Below, piece by piece: positions 5,753-7,820 of a stretch of 7,820 bases of DNA (position 1 is its first letter; the number at the start of each line of letters is the position of its first letter). The notes below the pieces were generated by a model. That model saw nothing but the letters and a program-made list of their open reading frames with translations, was not told the DNA's origin and made no database searches. The translations under genes were made by a program, and so were the position numbers. Source of the stretch: WHSM01 sp050701695 (GTDB taxonomy: Bacteria > Actinomycetota > Actinomycetes > Mycobacteriales > Micromonosporaceae); assembly GCA_050701695.1 (NCBI GenBank), contig JBOGDE010000274.1, positions 1 through 7,820 on the forward strand. The letters run 5' to 3'.

Positions 5753-7820
5753 ATGACCAACTTGACGTTCGAGATCCTGGGTCCGCTGACCAGCCGGCGA
5801 GACGGCACGCTCTGCCGTCCCGGCCGGCCCAAAGCCCGGCAGGTGCTGGGTACGCTGCTGCTGCACGCCAACCGGTTCGTCTCCGCCGACCTGATCGCCG
5901 ATGTGCTCTGGGGCGAAACCCCACCCCGGTCCGCCACGGCGAACATCCGTACGTACGTGCACGACCTGCGCCACACGCTGGTCGGCGCGGCCGGTGAGTC
6001 ACCCATCCAGACCCACAGCTGCGGCTACTCGATCCACGTCGAACCGGCGAGGCTGGACTCCACCCGGTTCCTGGCGCTCGCTGCCGGCGCCGCCACGCTG
6101 GCCACCGACGGCGACGACGCCGGTGCACTGCACACCGCGGAGCAGGCGTACACCCTGTGGCGGGGACACCCACTGGACGACCTGCCGATGGCGGCGGCCT
6201 GGCAGATGCCGCTCGGCTCGCTCGAACACGCCCACAAAGAGCTGCTCGACCTGCTCGTCGACCTCTGGCTGCGCAACGGCAGGCACCAGCCCGCGAGCGC
6301 CCTGCTCCGCACCCGGATCGCCGAGGACCCGTACTCGGAGCCGCTGTGGTGCCGCTACATCAGCTGCCTGGCCGACTCCGGCCGACCCGACGAGGCGCGC
6401 GCCGCGGCGGGCGAGATCCGCCGGCTGCTCACCGAGGAGCTCGGGCTCACCCCGGGGGAACGGCTGTGCCGCCTGGAACGCGAGCTGGCCACCGTACCGG
6501 GCGGCGGTACGCCCCCGGCGAGCCGGCCGACCGACGACGCGGACCTGGTGACCCCCGGACGCCACGTACCCCCGAGCCAGCTCCCGCTGGACCTCAGCGA
6601 CTTCACCGGTCGCGAGGCGCACCTGTCGGAGCTGCGGGCGCTGCTGGCCGGAGACGGCCCCCCGCGGCCGCCGGTGGCGGTGATCTCTGGCCCGCCGGGG
6701 GCCGGCAAGACCGCCCTCGCCGTACACCTGGGTCACCTGACCACCGCCCGGTACGCCGACGGCCAGATCTTCCTCGACCTGCGGGCCACCACCCAGCCAC
6801 GGGAACCCGCCGCCGCGATCGCGGAGCTGCTGCGCAGCCTCGGAGTCGCCGAGGCCGCGATCCCGGCCGAGCTGGACCGGCGCTCGGCGATGCTGCGCTC
6901 GGAGCTGGCGGGACAGCGGGTGCTGGTGGTGCTCGACGACGCGGCCTCGGCGAGCCAGGTGGCACCGCTGCTGCCCGGCACCGGCAGCTCCGCGATGCTG
7001 ATCACCAGCCGTCGCCGGCTCACCGACCTGGCCGGAGTCACCCACCGTACGCTCGGCGAGTTCGACGACCACGAGGCCGGCGCGCTGCTGGAACAGGTGA
7101 TCGCACCCGACCGGGCCCCGCTGCAGGCCGCGCAGGCAGAGGCCATCCTGCGCGCCTGCGGGAATCTTCCGCTGGCGATCCGGATCGCCGGCAGCCGCCT
7201 GGTACAGCGCCGCGACCTGTCCGCCAACGACCTGGTGGCCCGGCTCCGCGACGAGCGGCGCCGGCTCGACGAGCTCAGCGTCGGCGACCTCACCGTACGG
7301 ACCAGCGCCGACCTCAGCTACCGGATGCTCGGCGAGCCCGAGGCCAGGATGTACCGGATGCTGGGGCTGCTCGGTGCGGAGGAGCTGCCCGCCTGGCTGC
7401 TCGGCGCGTCCGGGATCGGGCCGGACCCGGAGCGCTGCGTCGCCGCGCTGGTCGAGGCGAACCTGGTGCAGCTGACCCGCAACGACGCCCTCACCACCTC
7501 GCGCTACCGGATCCACGACCTGCTGCGCTGCCACGCCCGAGAGCTGGCGATGTCCACCGCACCCGAGCAGGCCCGCCAGGACCTCGCCACCATGCTGACG
7601 GCGCTGCTCGGGCGTACCACCGAAGCCGCCGCGTCGCTCCCCGTCAGGTTCCTCGGCGTGACGCTGGACCCGACACCGCCGGGCGACACCCCGGACCCAG
7701 TGTCCTGCGCCAGAGATTCGCTTGCGAATTCCGGCGCCCAGCCGGCGGCTCGCGGCGTTGTCGTCGCCGATCCAACACCGGGATCGACTCCTCCTCCGCC
7801 TTGCGAGCCACCACCTGGAC
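5753..7820 (+). CDS. SARP/AfsR-family transcriptional regulator with NB-ARC-type ATPase domain, 3' end cut by window edge
   Basis: This is a cytoplasmic DNA-binding regulator of the Streptomyces antibiotic regulatory protein family, whose large AfsR-like members usually activate secondary metabolism or development. From ATG 5753 there are 689 codons to the edge. Residues 1-95 are the OmpR-like winged helix (FEILGPL; GRPKARQVLGTLLLHAN; VSADLIADVLWGETPP; IRTYVHDLR). Residues 96-245 are the bacterial transcriptional activation domain, ending LTEELGLTPGERL. A linker at about 250-280 leads to an NTPase domain with FTGREAHL, Walker A GPPGAGKT (313-320), Walker B VLVVLDDA (390-397), LITSRRRL, and the CGNLPLAIRIAG (469-480) and YRIHDLLRCHAREL segments of NB-ARC proteins. 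A C-terminal TPR array would be expected. The start has only a weak Shine-Dalgarno. After about 7712 the frame stays open but loses codon bias and family likeness, so residues after about 653 are doubtful. It is divergent from the hydrolase operon. Confidence 0.9.
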   Translation, partial: MTNLTFEILGPLTSRRDGTLCRPGRPKARQVLGTLLLHANRFVSADLIADVLWGETPPRSATANIRTYVHDLRHTLVGAAGESPIQTHSCGYSIHVEPARLDSTRFLALAAGAATLATDGDDAGALHTAEQAYTLWRGHPLDDLPMAAAWQMPLGSLEHAHKELLDLLVDLWLRNGRHQPASALLRTRIAEDPYSEPLWCRYISCLADSGRPDEARAAAGEIRRLLTEELGLTPGERLCRLERELATVPGGGTPPASRPTDDADLVTPGRHVPPSQLPLDLSDFTGREAHLSELRALLAGDGPPRPPVAVISGPPGAGKTALAVHLGHLTTARYADGQIFLDLRATTQPREPAAAIAELLRSLGVAEAAIPAELDRRSAMLRSELAGQRVLVVLDDAASASQVAPLLPGTGSSAMLITSRRRLTDLAGVTHRTLGEFDDHEAGALLEQVIAPDRAPLQAAQAEAILRACGNLPLAIRIAGSRLVQRRDLSANDLVARLRDERRRLDELSVGDLTVRTSADLSYRMLGEPEARMYRMLGLLGAEELPAWLLGASGIGPDPERCVAALVEANLVQLTRNDALTTSRYRIHDLLRCHARELAMSTAPEQARQDLATMLTALLGRTTEAAASLPVRFLGVTLDPTPPGDTPDPVSCARDSLANSGAQPAARGVVVADPTPGSTPPPPCEPPPG

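Noticed and set aside
5999..7534. 511-codon open frame on the minus strand
   Set aside because: It is fully antisense to the SARP gene, whose domains and motifs are clear. The antisense peptide is compositionally biased and shows no domain.
7700..7820. Insertion-sequence end or attachment site at the right edge
   Set aside because: The codon-bias change and the ATTCGC/GCGAAT repeat hint at a junction, but no transposase motif, longer terminal repeat or target duplication can be seen in the available bases.
1..7820. CRISPR arrays, tRNA or rRNA genes, and phage or defence genes
   Set aside because: I found no regularly spaced repeats, no cloverleaf or rRNA-like stretch, and no gene of those classes. 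Every gap between genes is under 200 bp.

Overview
The window is about 70% GC, with coding third positions almost always G or C. Its gene content is typical of a filamentous high-GC actinomycete: small DUF6458 membrane proteins, a large SARP/AfsR-type regulator and a Tat-exported PGRP-type amidase. I infer an actinomycete, plausibly of the Micromonosporaceae. The genus cannot be fixed from the sequence.

Layout. The left edge cuts the last codons of pxpB (5-oxoprolinase subunit B / KipI family, minus strand). Its GTG start overlaps the end of a small two-helix DUF6458 gene (607-855, minus). A second, paralogous DUF6458 gene lies upstream (959-1204, minus), and a strong hairpin terminator separates the two copies. 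A 79-bp divergent intergenic region then leads to two plus-strand genes: a group II PLP-dependent amino-acid decarboxylase (1284-2744) and a SixA-like histidine phosphatase (2787-3272). Both seem to use leaderless-type promoters, with a TANNNT box ending 7 nt before the first base of the start codon. A 13-bp GC hairpin at 3322-3355 sits between convergent genes and probably ends transcription from both sides.

From 5581 down to 3409 on the minus strand is a two-gene secreted peptidoglycan-hydrolase operon: a Sec-exported M23 metallopeptidase with a C-terminal beta-propeller, then a Tat-exported PGRP/Amidase_2 N-acetylmuramoyl-L-alanine amidase. The M23 gene carries a 1-nt frameshift near 4273-4279. 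Undoing it restores the sixth propeller repeat and places the stop 21 nt before the amidase start.

Divergent from this operon, a SARP/AfsR-family regulator begins at 5753 and runs off the right edge. Its promoter region has two direct heptamers at 11-bp period, the usual layout of a SARP binding site. The last ~110 bases of this reading frame lose the genome's codon bias, which suggests a frame disruption near 7712-7730.

The window is mostly ordinary chromosomal actinomycete sequence. I found no CRISPR array, tRNA, rRNA or insertion sequence. I see no clear undescribed multi-gene system. The most useful leads are the frameshifted hydrolase, the SARP direct repeats, a Shine-Dalgarno-sequestering hairpin before one DUF6458 gene, the leaderless promoter pair, and a strong GTAC bias linked to codon choice.
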